64,000 nucleotides of DNA from Psychromonas algarum (GTDB lineage Bacteria; Pseudomonadota; Gammaproteobacteria; Enterobacterales; Psychromonadaceae), in assembly GCF_004376845.1 (NCBI RefSeq), contig NZ_SNUW01000006.1:124001-188000 (forward strand), read 5' to 3'. Below the pieces are notes generated by a model. It had not been told where the DNA came from. It saw only the letters and a program-made list of their open reading frames with translations, and made no database searches. Positions 1 to 10,017 of the stretch are shown in pieces. Both the position numbers and the translations under genes were made by a program. Position 1 is the first letter of the stretch. Every line of letters begins with the position of its first letter.

Positions 1-144
1 TTATTAGCCAAAGAGATAAAAAAACGGACTGGCTGCGGTGGAACAGTAAAAGACTTTGTTATTGAAATTCAAACAGATAAGCGCGAAATCATTAAATCTG
101 TCTTAGAAAAACAAGGCTATCAAGTCAAATTAGCTGGCGGTTAA
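1..144 (+). CDS. yciH: YciH/SUI1-family translation factor, C-terminal end (partial)
   Basis: Only the last 47 codons are in the window; the frame is open from base 1 to a TAA at 142-144. The translated tail contains TGCGGTVKDFVIEIQ and ends QGYQVKLAGG, the conserved C-terminal strand-helix of bacterial YciH, the homologue of eukaryotic eIF1/SUI1. YciH-type proteins bind the small ribosomal subunit and are thought to influence start-codon fidelity; that role is family knowledge. A hairpin lies 26 nt after the stop. The N-terminus is outside the window. Confidence 0.85.
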   Translation, partial: LLAKEIKKRTGCGGTVKDFVIEIQTDKREIIKSVLEKQGYQVKLAGG

Positions 145-169
145 CTTATTTCATGATCTCATACATCAA

Positions 170-189
170 AAAGGGGCAATAGCCCCTTT
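170..189. terminator. Bidirectional intrinsic terminator between yciH and hopJ
   Basis: An 8-bp perfect stem (AAAGGGGC / GCCCCTTT, loop AATA) lies between two converging genes. Read on the minus strand it is followed by TTTTTGATG, a good U-tract for the hopJ-yacG side; on the plus strand the T-run is the stem's own TTT. Confidence 0.8.
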
Positions 190-211
190 CTAATAAAGTG
201 CCAATAAAGCT

Positions 212-556
212 CTACTTACAAACTAACGCAACATTATCAAAATGAACACCTGACCAGCCATTAATCATAAATTGTCGAATATTTTGATGATCGCTTGCTT
301 CTGGAAAGGCTAAAACATCATCACGATAGTAAGTCCCAAAACAAGCTAATGTTTGTTCTTCCGTTAATTTATTTAATTTAGCAAAAGAAAATAATTTACA
401 TGAACCAGAGTTTTCTCCTGCTGCGTTATGTTGTTTGCCATTAGAGAATGCAGTTTCAGTGAAATGGTAATTTTCTTCAATCACGGCCATTGATTCATTA
501 AATTCAATTTTTTTTGGTTGGTTTTTTAATTTGTTTAAAAAATCACTTAATGTCAT
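212..556 (-). CDS. HopJ-family small protein
   Basis: 114 residues, matching the HopJ type III effector family (PF08888) in length and in the motifs LACFGTYYRDDV and RQFMINGWSGVHF. The family name comes from a Pseudomonas syringae effector, but members are common in free-living aquatic gammaproteobacteria. There is no secretion gene nearby, so an effector role here is not supported and the function is unknown. The start has an AAGGAA ribosome binding site 5-6 nt upstream. It lies 15 nt after yacG on the same strand, probably the distal gene of the coaE-zapD-yacG unit. Confidence 0.75.
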   Translation of the reverse strand: MTLSDFLNKLKNQPKKIEFNESMAVIEENYHFTETAFSNGKQHNAAGENSGSCKLFSFAKLNKLTEEQTLACFGTYYRDDVLAFPEASDHQNIRQFMINGWSGVHFDNVALVCK

Positions 557-571
557 TGTATTTCCTTATAT

Positions 572-766
572 TTAATCTTCTTCAAAATAAATTGTTTTGT
601 TCTGAGGTAAATTTTCAGGGCTAACTGATTCACCTTTAATACGCTTTTCTTCATCAGCCCATTCACCTAAATCAATCAGCTGGCAGCGTTTACAGCAAAA
701 TGGACGATATAAACTTTGCTTATCCCAAACAACCTGTTTTTGACAAGTTGGACAATTCACCTTCAT
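572..766 (-). CDS. yacG: DNA gyrase inhibitor YacG
   Basis: 64 residues with the YacG zinc-ribbon: CPTCQK at residues 5-10 and [14 protein letters not shown] near residues 23-36, giving four zinc-binding cysteines (C5, C8 and two of the second cluster). YacG binds GyrB and inhibits gyrase in E. coli. The C-terminal tail is acidic and probably disordered. An AAGGAAAA ribosome binding site precedes the ATG. It lies downstream of zapD and coaE, the usual gammaproteobacterial order. Confidence 0.92.
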   Translation of the reverse strand: MKVNCPTCQKQVVWDKQSLYRPFCCKRCQLIDLGEWADEEKRIKGESVSPENLPQNKTIYFEED

Positions 767-816
767 TAATTTTCCTTGCTCATAACTATTTAATAATTAA
801 CTTTAATATTGTACCT

Positions 817-1548
817 TTAACAAAGTACTTGCTCGAAATAAGTACAATCTGCATGACTATTTTCAGCATTTATATTCATAAAACGAATTGAATATCGTTG
901 CTTATGACCGGATATCATAGGATAAATTTTTAAAGCGGGATCAACATTAACAATAATAAATAAAGCCTGTTCAACTTCACTCTGGAAAAAACCATTTTTA
1001 GCTTGTTGCTCAGATTTAACACCCTGATGGCGTTTTATTTTTAGAAATAGAGTCAATGCGCGTTCTAATATTTTAAAGTGTTCAAACCATTGTTTAGCAT
1101 CTTCTTGGCGCACAGTAATATCTTGGGATTGCCAGAAATGAAATTGTGGCAAATCAAAGCTGCAGCTGCCACCAGGAATAAAAAAGCGTTGTTTTAATGA
1201 GGTCAGAAAACGACTATCTTTAAAAAATTTAAGCTGTTTTGACATCACTAACAGTGCACTCATTAGCTCACTTATCTCTGAGATAATTTCTTCAACAGCT
1301 TTTTTATCAGCCTGTTCATAAGATAACCATGATTGCATTTGTTCAGACAATTTTCGTAAATCTTTAATTAAATCTAAACGAATATCACTGCGGTCGCTTA
1401 GCTCAATTAATTCAAATAATGCTTTAAAATAACTAACAGTATCACTTTCATTATTGAATAATATGCTTTGATTAATTTGTAAAAAAAGTGATTCGAAACG
1501 TAAATAACTACGGCTTTTTTCAGTGAGTGGATATTCAAAAGTGATCAT
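817..1548 (-). CDS. zapD: Cell division protein ZapD
   Basis: 243 residues, close to the usual ~247. The N-terminal FEYPLTEKSRSYLRFE and central IPGGSCSFDLPQFHFW match the family signatures, and the C-terminal ISGHKQRYSIRFM is also conserved. ZapD is a cytoplasmic, mostly helical protein that cross-links FtsZ protofilaments and stabilises the Z-ring. It sits between coaE and yacG, its standard place. No strong Shine-Dalgarno is visible before the ATG; the start is chosen by alignment with the conserved N-terminus. Confidence 0.93.
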   Translation of the reverse strand: MITFEYPLTEKSRSYLRFESLFLQINQSILFNNESDTVSYFKALFELIELSDRSDIRLDLIKDLRKLSEQMQSWLSYEQADKKAVEEIISEISELMSALLVMSKQLKFFKDSRFLTSLKQRFFIPGGSCSFDLPQFHFWQSQDITVRQEDAKQWFEHFKILERALTLFLKIKRHQGVKSEQQAKNGFFQSEVEQALFIIVNVDPALKIYPMISGHKQRYSIRFMNINAENSHADCTYFEQVLC

Positions 1549-1627
1549 AAGGTTATCTATTTTTTGTTAAAGATTAAGAGTACATCAAAAATGTGAAACA
1601 CAACATTATAAAACCTAATAAGTACGA

Positions 1628-2224
1628 TCATAACAAGGTTAAAAATTGTGTATGTAATATTTTGATGTTGTGTTTTAAAGTATTAAGGTCTTCACTATTA
1701 TTATCAATAATATAATCAGCCTTTTCTAAGCGTTGTTCTCGTGTCAATTGAGCTTTCATAATTGCTTGGATTTGTGCTTTTGTATTACCATCTCGCAAGA
1801 TAGCTCGTTCTATTTGCACCTGCTCATTGACATCAACTAGCAAATTATATTTTGTATATTTCGTTAAATTATTTTCAAATAAAAGCGGTGCTTCTAATAT
1901 GGCATATTCACTTTTAGCGGCATTCAATTGAGCGAGCATAGTGTCGCGAATAAGAGGATGCAATAAAGCATTTAACCATTGTTTTTTTGCTTCGCATTTG
2001 AAAATAATATCACGAAGTTTTGCTCTATCTAAAGCATCTTCTTGGTCTATGACATCTTTACCAAAATATAGTTCAATTTCAGCTAAAGCCGGTTGGCCAG
2101 GTTCAACAACTTGGCGCGCAACTTTGTCTGCATCAACAACGTCAATTCCTAATTCTTTAAATTCATTTGCAACCGTTGATTTACCGCTCCCAATACCACC
2201 TGTTAAGCCTATGATTAAACGCAT
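1628..2224 (-). CDS. coaE: Dephospho-CoA kinase
   Basis: 198 residues. The N-terminus carries the P-loop GLTGGIGSGKSTVA (residues 6-19) followed by DADKVARQVV, which binds dephospho-CoA. The lid and C-terminal region LTREQRLEKADYIIDN is characteristic of CoaE. It performs the last step of coenzyme A synthesis, phosphorylating the ribose 3'-hydroxyl of dephospho-CoA. In many relatives coaE follows the type IV pilus genes pilBCD; here it is the first minus-strand gene and is divergent from nadC. Confidence 0.95.
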   Translation of the reverse strand: MRLIIGLTGGIGSGKSTVANEFKELGIDVVDADKVARQVVEPGQPALAEIELYFGKDVIDQEDALDRAKLRDIIFKCEAKKQWLNALLHPLIRDTMLAQLNAAKSEYAILEAPLLFENNLTKYTKYNLLVDVNEQVQIERAILRDGNTKAQIQAIMKAQLTREQRLEKADYIIDNNSEDLNTLKHNIKILHTQFLTLL

Positions 2225-2311
2225 TTCAACTTCTCTTTATTTTAAATTATTACTTAGCGGTTATTTTATAGGAGTTAAGACGATAGATCATTGGTATTCA
2301 AAGGCCATTAA

Positions 2312-3205
<894 letters not shown>

Positions 3206-3288
3206 GAAAAGTATTAATAAATAATCTACTCTCATAATTCCATCTACACTTATTAAAAGATTAATTTAATAAGATATAGGTGGAATTT

Positions 3289-4140
3289 ATGTTTTTATTA
3301 CAGCAAAAATTATTCTCTATTGGATTTATTATTTCTGCATTATTTATTCACTCTCCAAGCTATGCCCAATCCCCTCCTATTCAATTGGCAACTCAATTTC
3401 GAGATGAAATTAATATTGAACAATATTATGTTAGTGAAAAATTAGACGGAGTAAGAGCATATTGGGATGGTCATAAATTAATATCTAGACAAGGAAATAT
3501 TTTTACTGCGCCAGCTTGGTTTACTCGCTCATTTCCCAAAGAACCTTTAGATGGTGAATTATGGATAGCAAGACAAGAGTTTGAAAAAGTATCAGGAATT
3601 GTACGCACTCAAAATAATCATAATGAACAATGGCAGCAAGTCACATATATGATTTTTGATTTACCTAATAATAAAGAACCTTTCTCGCGACGTATTACAA
3701 GAATGCAACACTTGGTTGAGCAAGCAAACTCCCCTTATTTACAGATAATAAAACAGCAAAAAATAAAGGATAACCAAACCTTACAAATATTATTAAATCA
3801 AACAGTAATGGATGGTGGAGAAGGTTTGATGTTGCATCACCAAGGCGCTTTATATCAAACAAAACGTAACCGCGATTTAATGAAATTGAAAAAATTTGAA
3901 GATGCGGAAGCAATTATCATTGCTCATATACCCGGTAAAGGTAAATATCAAGGTTTATTAGGCGCTATTCTAGTTGAAACTAAAGAAGGAATAAGATTTA
4001 AAATAGGATCTGGATTTAGTGATCAAGAACGAAAATCACCACCTGCTATTGGCAGTGTTATTACCTATCGTTTTACAGGAAAAACACGTAACAATATTCC
4101 TCGGTTTGCTTCTTATATGCGCGTACGTGTTATCTATTAA
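3289..4140 (+). CDS. ligE: Periplasmic ATP-dependent DNA ligase (LigE type)
   Basis: 283 residues from the ATG at 3289, chosen over an in-frame GTG nine bases upstream because AGGTGG (3278-3283) sits 5 nt before it. Residues 1-26 form a signal peptide ending in SYA, so export is predicted. Nucleotidyltransferase motifs follow in order: EKLDGVR with catalytic K51 (motif I), DGELWIAR (III), DGGEGLMLH (IV) and LMKLKKF (V), then a short OB-like domain. This is the minimal LigE architecture. Such ligases seal nicks and are proposed to act in the periplasm, perhaps during DNA uptake; that role is inferred. The replicative NAD-dependent ligase is encoded separately at 60 kb. Confidence 0.88.
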   Translation: MFLLQQKLFSIGFIISALFIHSPSYAQSPPIQLATQFRDEINIEQYYVSEKLDGVRAYWDGHKLISRQGNIFTAPAWFTRSFPKEPLDGELWIARQEFEKVSGIVRTQNNHNEQWQQVTYMIFDLPNNKEPFSRRITRMQHLVEQANSPYLQIIKQQKIKDNQTLQILLNQTVMDGGEGLMLHHQGALYQTKRNRDLMKLKKFEDAEAIIIAHIPGKGKYQGLLGAILVETKEGIRFKIGSGFSDQERKSPPAIGSVITYRFTGKTRNNIPRFASYMRVRVIY

Positions 4141-4156
4141 TACACCTTAGGAAAAA

Positions 4157-4540
4157 TCAAAGTAATCGTCGAATAACGCTCATATTAGCCTTAGGAAAGT
4201 CATATTCAGTTAACTCTGCGCCACTAACCCATTTAATTACCTGCCCTTCCTGTGCAACGGCATCATATGCAAAAGTTGTAACAAGGTAGAAATGTAAACT
4301 TAGATGTAGCTCGTCATATTGAAAATCTAATGCATCGAATAACTGATAGTCAATAGCAGTAAGGCCGACTTCTTCTTTTAACTCTCGAATCATTGCATTC
4401 TCAGTTGTTTCTCCGTTTTCTACCTTTCCTCCAGGAAACTCCCATTTACCCGCTAAATGCTGGCCTGCTTGTCGACGACTAATCAGGAACTGCTCATGAT
4501 GATTTCTTACAATAGCAATACTAATAGTTTGTTGCTGCAT
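4157..4540 (-). CDS. mutT: 8-oxo-dGTP diphosphatase MutT
   Basis: 127 residues, the length of E. coli MutT (129). The complete Nudix box spans residues 38-60 (G38, E44, REL then E56-E57, G59). WEFPGGKVE just before it is typical of MutT. It hydrolyses 8-oxo-dGTP to the monophosphate and so prevents A:T to C:G transversions. GAGGA lies just upstream of the ATG. It sits directly downstream of secA, the arrangement seen in E. coli. Confidence 0.92.
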   Translation of the reverse strand: MQQQTISIAIVRNHHEQFLISRRQAGQHLAGKWEFPGGKVENGETTENAMIRELKEEVGLTAIDYQLFDALDFQYDELHLSLHFYLVTTFAYDAVAQEGQVIKWVSGAELTEYDFPKANMSVIRRLL

Positions 4541-4624
4541 GTTGCGTCCTCTTAATAAATATTTAGGTAATAAAAAAGGTGGCCTTCAAAGAAGTACCAC
4601 CTTTAACTTGGTCATTAATTTTTA

Positions 4625-7348
4625 TTAACCTAGTTTACCATGACATTGCTTGAACTTTTTACCTGAACCACATGGGCAAGCTTCGTTACGTCCTACCTTC
4701 TTTTCTTGGCGAACAAAGGTATCAGAAGATTCTTCAGATTGATGAGCAGAATCTGCCTCTCCTTCTACTTGTGCATGTTGAAATTGTAAATTAGCTTTTG
4801 CATCATTTTCTCGACGTTTTTCTTCAATCGCTTGTGCTTCTTCACGACTCTGAATTTGTACTTTAGACAAAATACCAACAACATCAGATTTTAAGTTTTC
4901 TAACATTTCAATAAACAAACCATATGATTCACGTTTATATTCTTGTTTTGGATCTTTTTGAGCATAACCACGTAAATGAATCCCTTGACGTAAATGATCC
5001 ATTGCCGATAGATGTTCTTTCCATAATGTATCAATGGTTTGTAACATAACTGATTTTTCGAATCCGGCAATAATAGACTGGCCTACTTGCTCTTTTTTCT
5101 CTTGATAAACAGCTTTTGCATGCCCAACAATGTTTTCACGAATAGTTTCTTCTTGTAGATTTGCATCATCAACTAACCATTGCTGTACTGGTAATTCGAT
5201 AAGGAAATCTTGTTTTAATCGTTTTTCAAGGCCTTCCAAATCCCATTGCTCTGTTAGTGACTGCTGTGGAACATATTCATCAATACAAGAATTAAATACA
5301 TCACCCCAGATTTGTTCAATGTTTTCAGTTATCTCTTCACTATCCATCACACCATTACGTTGTTGATAAACAACTTTACGTTGATCATTTGCAACATCAT
5401 CAAAGTCTAATAGTGATTTACGCATATCAAAGTTACGGCCTTCCACTTTGCGTTGAGCATTCTCAATAGCACGCGTAACCCATGGATGTTCAATTGCTTC
5501 ACCGTCTTCCATACCTAATTTTTTCATCATATTAGATACTTTTTCAGATGCAAAAATACGCATCAATGAATCTTCCATTGATAAGTAGAAGCGACTTTCA
5601 CCGGCATCACCTTGACGACCGGCACGACCACGTAATTGATTATCAACACGACGTGATTCATGACGCTCAGTACCAATGATATACAAACCACCGGCTGCTA
5701 ATACTGCCGCCTGATCTTCTTTCCAAGCTGCGGTTTCGGCTTGAATTTGTTCTTCAGTCAATTCACCTAGTTTCTCTAAACGATTTTGTAAATTCCCCCC
5801 TAACACAATATCAGTACCACGACCAGCCATGTTAGTTGCAATCGTAACCGAACCTAATGCACCAGCTTGAGCGATGATATCAGCTTCTTTTTCATGGAAC
5901 TTAGCATTCAAGACACTATGTTTAATATTCGCTTCAGTCATTAAATTAGATAATAACTCAGAGTTTTCGATAGATACTGTACCAACCAATACTGGCTGAC
6001 GACGCTCTAAGCGCGTTTTAATATCACTAATGATCGCTTGGTATTTTTCAAGACTTGTTAAATAAACTAAATCACCACCATCTTTGCGCACCATTGGGCG
6101 ATTAGTTGGAATAACAATGGTTTCTAAACCATAAATAGATTGAAATTCAAATGCTTCGGTGTCCGCAGTACCAGTCATACCGCCTAATTTTTCATATATA
6201 CGGAAATAATTCTGGAATGTAATTGAAGCAAGCGTTTGGTTTTCATTTTGAATTTGAACACCTTCTTTTGCTTCTACAGCTTGATGTAGTCCTTCTGACC
6301 AACGGCGGCCAGGCATAGTACGACCAGTATGTTCATCAACGATGATAACCTCACCTTGCTCAGAAACAATATATTCAATATCTTTTTCAAATAAGGTGTG
6401 AGCACGCAGCGCTGCATTAACATGATGTAATAAACTAATGCTTGAAGCTGAATATAATGATTGATTCTCATCTAATAGACCACGCTCTTGTAATATGCGC
6501 TCAACTTTTTCTTGTCCACGTTCAGTTAATAACACCTGTTTACTTTTTTCATCAACAGTGAAATCACCATCTCCAATGTACTCTTCAGTATCTTCTTTAT
6601 CCTGTTTTGTAAGCAATGGGATAATACTATTCAATTTAGTATAAAGTGTTGCATCACCATCCGTAGGGCCAGAGATGATCAATGGTGTTCTAGCCTCATC
6701 AATTAAGATTGAGTCTACTTCATCGACAATTGCAAAGTTTAAACCACGCATTACGCGTTGTGATGCTTCAAAAGCCATGTTGTCACGAAGATAATCAAAG
6801 CCAAATTCATTATTTGTGCCGTATGTAATATCCGCAGCATAAGCCGCACGTTTTTCTTCACCACTCATACCGGATAAGTTAATGCCAACCGTTAGCCCTA
6901 AGTACTCAAATAACTGTGCATTCCACTCTGCATCACGACGAGCAAGGTAATCATTAACCGTAATAACATGTACCCCTTTCCCCGTTAGGGCATTAAGGTA
7001 AGCTGGTAATGTTGCTGTTAATGTTTTACCTTCACCAGTACGCATTTCTGCAATTTTATTTTCATTTAAAACCATGCCACCAATCAGCTGAACATCAAAA
7101 TGACGCATACCAAAAACGCGCTCAGATGCACTGCGTACAACTGCAAAAGCTTCAACCAGAATGTCATCAATTGTTTCGCCATTTGCTAAACGCTCTTTAA
7201 AATAAGCTGTTTTAGCCTTAAGTTCTTCTTCTGAAAGAGCTTTTATCTCAGGCTCTAATTTATTAATTTCATTAACAACTTTACGTAAGTTCTTAAGGTA
7301 ACGGTCGTTGCGACTGCCTATTATTTTTGTTATTAGCGATGTGATCAT
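4625..7348 (-). CDS. secA: Preprotein translocase ATPase SecA
   Basis: 907 residues, full length. The DEAD motor shows [17 protein letters not shown] (Walker A, about residue 102), [16 protein letters not shown] (Walker B), and the second motor domain [10 protein letters not shown] and [11 protein letters not shown]. The C-terminus carries the zinc and SecB-binding motif [13 protein letters not shown]. It drives post-translational export through SecYEG. The gene follows the M23 peptidase rather than secM, so the SecM arrest-peptide control known in E. coli is absent from the usual position. The start has GAGAAAAG just upstream. Confidence 0.98.
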   Translation of the reverse strand: MITSLITKIIGSRNDRYLKNLRKVVNEINKLEPEIKALSEEELKAKTAYFKERLANGETIDDILVEAFAVVRSASERVFGMRHFDVQLIGGMVLNENKIAEMRTGEGKTLTATLPAYLNALTGKGVHVITVNDYLARRDAEWNAQLFEYLGLTVGINLSGMSGEEKRAAYAADITYGTNNEFGFDYLRDNMAFEASQRVMRGLNFAIVDEVDSILIDEARTPLIISGPTDGDATLYTKLNSIIPLLTKQDKEDTEEYIGDGDFTVDEKSKQVLLTERGQEKVERILQERGLLDENQSLYSASSISLLHHVNAALRAHTLFEKDIEYIVSEQGEVIIVDEHTGRTMPGRRWSEGLHQAVEAKEGVQIQNENQTLASITFQNYFRIYEKLGGMTGTADTEAFEFQSIYGLETIVIPTNRPMVRKDGGDLVYLTSLEKYQAIISDIKTRLERRQPVLVGTVSIENSELLSNLMTEANIKHSVLNAKFHEKEADIIAQAGALGSVTIATNMAGRGTDIVLGGNLQNRLEKLGELTEEQIQAETAAWKEDQAAVLAAGGLYIIGTERHESRRVDNQLRGRAGRQGDAGESRFYLSMEDSLMRIFASEKVSNMMKKLGMEDGEAIEHPWVTRAIENAQRKVEGRNFDMRKSLLDFDDVANDQRKVVYQQRNGVMDSEEITENIEQIWGDVFNSCIDEYVPQQSLTEQWDLEGLEKRLKQDFLIELPVQQWLVDDANLQEETIRENIVGHAKAVYQEKKEQVGQSIIAGFEKSVMLQTIDTLWKEHLSAMDHLRQGIHLRGYAQKDPKQEYKRESYGLFIEMLENLKSDVVGILSKVQIQSREEAQAIEEKRRENDAKANLQFQHAQVEGEADSAHQSEESSDTFVRQEKKVGRNEACPCGSGKKFKQCHGKLG

Positions 7349-7392
7349 TTTGCTTTTCTCATTGTAAAAAATTGAATAAAAAAGTTGTAATT

Positions 7393-7478
7393 TAGCTTGG
7401 CAATCTATGTCTAAAATAATTTGAGTCTATATCTGCTCTTTAAACTTAATAAGCTTCCTAAAAAATAACTATCGGCTC
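7393..7478. repeat. Degenerate echo of the 3' end of the M23 gene
   Basis: Bases 7393-7428 match 7479-7514, the last codons of the M23 peptidase gene, at 30 of 36 positions with an 86-nt offset. Read on the minus strand the echo encodes [11 protein letters not shown] followed by a stop, against DPNYYIHRLPS-stop in the real gene. Weaker similarity continues further upstream on the minus strand. It looks like the remains of an old tandem duplication in the secA upstream region. Confidence 0.7.
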
Positions 7479-8401
7479 TAGCTTGGTAATCTATGTATAT
7501 AATAATTTGGATCAATCTGTCGGCCATCTTTTATAACTTCATAATGCACATGTGGCCCAGTAGAACGTCCTGTACTCCCCATAACAGCAATCTGCTGTCC
7601 TTTTTCAACAACAGCTCCTACAGAAACAATTAATGCCTCTGCGTGAGCATAACGCGTGACAAATCCATTACCATGATTAATTTCAACCATTAAACCATAA
7701 CCACTATGTTTTTCAGCGGCTGTTACAACACCTGCAGCCGTAGCTACGATAGGCATTCCTGTATAACCTGCAATATCAACACCTCGGTGGCGACGTAAAC
7801 GTCCTGTAAAAGGGTCCGCTCTAGTACCAAACGGGGAAGATATCCAAGAACCTTTTCCTGAAATAGGACGCCCTGAAATAAATAGCTCATCAATGAGATG
7901 GTGATTGTTTAATGCGAATTCAAGCTGTTGTAATTGATTTTGACTATTTTTAAATTGATATGAGAGCTGTGCTACATTTTTTTTCAATAACGGTAACTCA
8001 GGTTTCTTCAATAGTGATGGATAATAAACACTCCCTAAAGGAATATCCTGTTCAAGATCAAACTCTTCTTTAGGTAAGTTGGATTTTTCAATAACGCGTT
8101 CACCTAAACTATTCAAACGGTTACTTTCTGCCTGTAATTGCCCGATTTTAGCTGCCAAGGCTTGTAATTCTTGATTTGTCTGAGATTGGATAGACTGTAA
8201 ATATTGCTGTTTTAGTAGATTTCTTTCATTAACTGACTCAATTTTATGCTGAGTCAGTTGTTGGTGGTAATGAGATTGCAATAGCCAGGCACTTGTCATT
8301 AAAACTGCAATAGTAAACACACAAATAAAAATAAATGTCGATCTGCTAATAGAAAAGCTATGTTTAGATTCCTTCCTATTATAAATAACCGTTATACTCA
8401 T
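7478..8401 (-). CDS. M23-family cell wall metallopeptidase, membrane anchored
   Basis: 307 residues. There is a cytoplasmic N-terminus, one transmembrane segment at about residues 22-44, a Gln-rich coiled coil (about 45-110) and a C-terminal LytM domain. Zinc ligands are present: H205 and D209 in RHRGVD, and H284/H286 in GPHVHYEV. It is therefore expected to be an active endopeptidase rather than a degenerate EnvC/NlpD activator. It lies between lpxC and secA, where E. coli has secM, and is divergent from dciA. TTAGG lies just before the ATG at 8401. Confidence 0.9.
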   Translation of the reverse strand: MSITVIYNRKESKHSFSISRSTFIFICVFTIAVLMTSAWLLQSHYHQQLTQHKIESVNERNLLKQQYLQSIQSQTNQELQALAAKIGQLQAESNRLNSLGERVIEKSNLPKEEFDLEQDIPLGSVYYPSLLKKPELPLLKKNVAQLSYQFKNSQNQLQQLEFALNNHHLIDELFISGRPISGKGSWISSPFGTRADPFTGRLRRHRGVDIAGYTGMPIVATAAGVVTAAEKHSGYGLMVEINHGNGFVTRYAHAEALIVSVGAVVEKGQQIAVMGSTGRSTGPHVHYEVIKDGRQIDPNYYIHRLPS

Positions 8402-8419
8402 AAACCTAATTCACTATTA

Positions 8420-8893
8420 ATGGCTGTTATGACAACACATAAAAAACAACCTAAATCCATTGCATCATTATTAAAAAAAAATAATTACCAACAAAGCACA
8501 TCATTGATAAGCAAATTGGACATAATACTACAAAGGTTTTTGAAACAACACCAAATCAGTGGTTGTCGTATAGGAAATATTGAAAATGGGAGCTTGATTA
8601 TAGAAAGTCCTACTTCTATTTGGCTCCAACGATTACAATTTATACGTAGCGATATTTTAAGTGAGTTGCGACAACACCACTCATCATTAATCAGTATTAA
8701 AATAAAAGTGAACCCAGAACTTGCTAAAGTTAGTCCATCTGTATTAAAAAAAAATAAACCTATCCCAAAACGAGCACAAAAAATGAGTAAGGACATTGCG
8801 GACTCTTTTTTGGCTTTAGCGGAAAATGCCGATCCCAAATTAAAGAAAGCGCTACAATCACTTGCAAAGTTCTCTACTAATAAAAAGGAGTAA
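8420..8893 (+). CDS. dciA: DciA-like protein (DUF721), putative replicative helicase loader
   Basis: About 157 residues. The region VEKLDIILQ-like ISKLDIILQRFL through GSLIIESPTSIWLQRLQF, with the SELRQ that follows, matches the DUF721/DciA N-terminal KH-like domain; the C-terminal half is basic and probably disordered. DciA interacts with DnaB helicase in bacteria without DnaC. The start is uncertain: ATGs at 8420 and 8429 are both possible and neither has a clear Shine-Dalgarno. A TATACT hexamer at 8393-8398 suggests transcription begins near 8404, which excludes the longer frame from 8360. It is divergent from the M23 gene. Confidence 0.8.
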   Translation: MAVMTTHKKQPKSIASLLKKNNYQQSTSLISKLDIILQRFLKQHQISGCRIGNIENGSLIIESPTSIWLQRLQFIRSDILSELRQHHSSLISIKIKVNPELAKVSPSVLKKNKPIPKRAQKMSKDIADSFLALAENADPKLKKALQSLAKFSTNKKE

Positions 8894-8916
8894 TTTATTT
8901 TTATTAATAGCGAAAC

Positions 8917-8950
8917 AAAAAAGCCACTCTATTTACATAGAATGGCTTTT
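8917..8950. terminator. Bidirectional terminator between dciA and lpxC
   Basis: A 12-13 bp stem with one mismatch (AAAAGCCACTCTA at 8919-8931 against TAGAATGGCTTTT at 8938-8950) with A- and T-runs on both flanks, between converging genes. Confidence 0.85.
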
Positions 8951-8983
8951 AAATTTAACAACTAAAGCAGCTAATTTATAACA

Positions 8984-9913
8984 TTAAGCAGAAACAAATA
9001 CAGGCTCTATATATTGTACTGGAGATTCACTTACAGGTTCTTCAAATGTAACCATTTCAAATGCTTCTTGATCTGCTAATAAAGCACATAACAGTTTATT
9101 ATTTAAAGCATGTCCTGTTTTATAAGCTTTTAAATGACCTAAAATAGTATATCCAGATAAGTATAAATCACCAATTGCATCTAATACTTTATGTTTTACA
9201 AACTCATCTTCATAGCGTAGGCCTTCAGGATTTAATACTCTGAACTCATCTAAACCAATAGCATTATCCAAACTTGCACCTAATGCTAAATTGTTAGACT
9301 GAAGGTATTCAACACTTTTCATGAATCCAAAAGTACGTGCACGACTTATCTCTTTAACAAATAAATCACCAGAAAATTGCATTTCGACGTGTTGGTTTTG
9401 ACCTTCAAAAACAGGATGATCAAAATCAATTTCGAAATCTAAACTGAAACCTTTATCTGAAGGATGTAATTCAGCCCACTTACCTTCTTTTTCATCTTCA
9501 ACACGTACTGTTTTCTTAATTCGAATAAACTTTTTAGCCGAATTTAATTCTTCAATACCAGCAGACTGCAGTAAAAAGATAAAAGGACTTGCACTACCAT
9601 CCATAATAGGAATCTCAGGTGCATCAACGTCAATAATGATGTTATCAATACCTAAACCAGCCAATGCTGCAGATAAATGCTCAACAGTAGAAATTTTTTC
9701 GCCTTGTTCATTAACTAAACAAGTACATAATAAAGTTTCTTGTACGGCTTGTGCATGAGCTTTAAAGCTCACTACAGGGTCTAGATCAATACGACGATAA
9801 ACAATACCTGTGTTTGCAGGTGCAGGGTGAAACTCTATAGTTACTTTATTCCCTGAGTGCAAACCAATACCAGTTGATTTTACACTTTTCTTTAACGTTC
9901 TCTGTTTAATCAT
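8984..9913 (-). CDS. lpxC: UDP-3-O-acyl-N-acetylglucosamine deacetylase LpxC
   Basis: 309 residues, full length. It is the zinc enzyme for the committed step of lipid A synthesis. Visible signatures are TGIGLHSG at the N-terminus, [17 protein letters not shown] with a zinc-binding His, DGSASPF, and [12 protein letters not shown] with the second zinc His and the catalytic Asp. A strong GGAGG precedes the ATG. It follows ftsZ by 104 nt on the same strand and closes the dcw cluster as in enterobacteria. Confidence 0.97.
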   Translation of the reverse strand: MIKQRTLKKSVKSTGIGLHSGNKVTIEFHPAPANTGIVYRRIDLDPVVSFKAHAQAVQETLLCTCLVNEQGEKISTVEHLSAALAGLGIDNIIIDVDAPEIPIMDGSASPFIFLLQSAGIEELNSAKKFIRIKKTVRVEDEKEGKWAELHPSDKGFSLDFEIDFDHPVFEGQNQHVEMQFSGDLFVKEISRARTFGFMKSVEYLQSNNLALGASLDNAIGLDEFRVLNPEGLRYEDEFVKHKVLDAIGDLYLSGYTILGHLKAYKTGHALNNKLLCALLADQEAFEMVTFEEPVSESPVQYIEPVFVSA

Positions 9914-10017
9914 CTTACGACCTCCACTACGATATTCTCTGCGACATATTATAGCAGTTTGTGACTTTTATCACAAACATTTTATATTCGCACTTACCTT
10001 AAGTACTGCTAAGCAAA

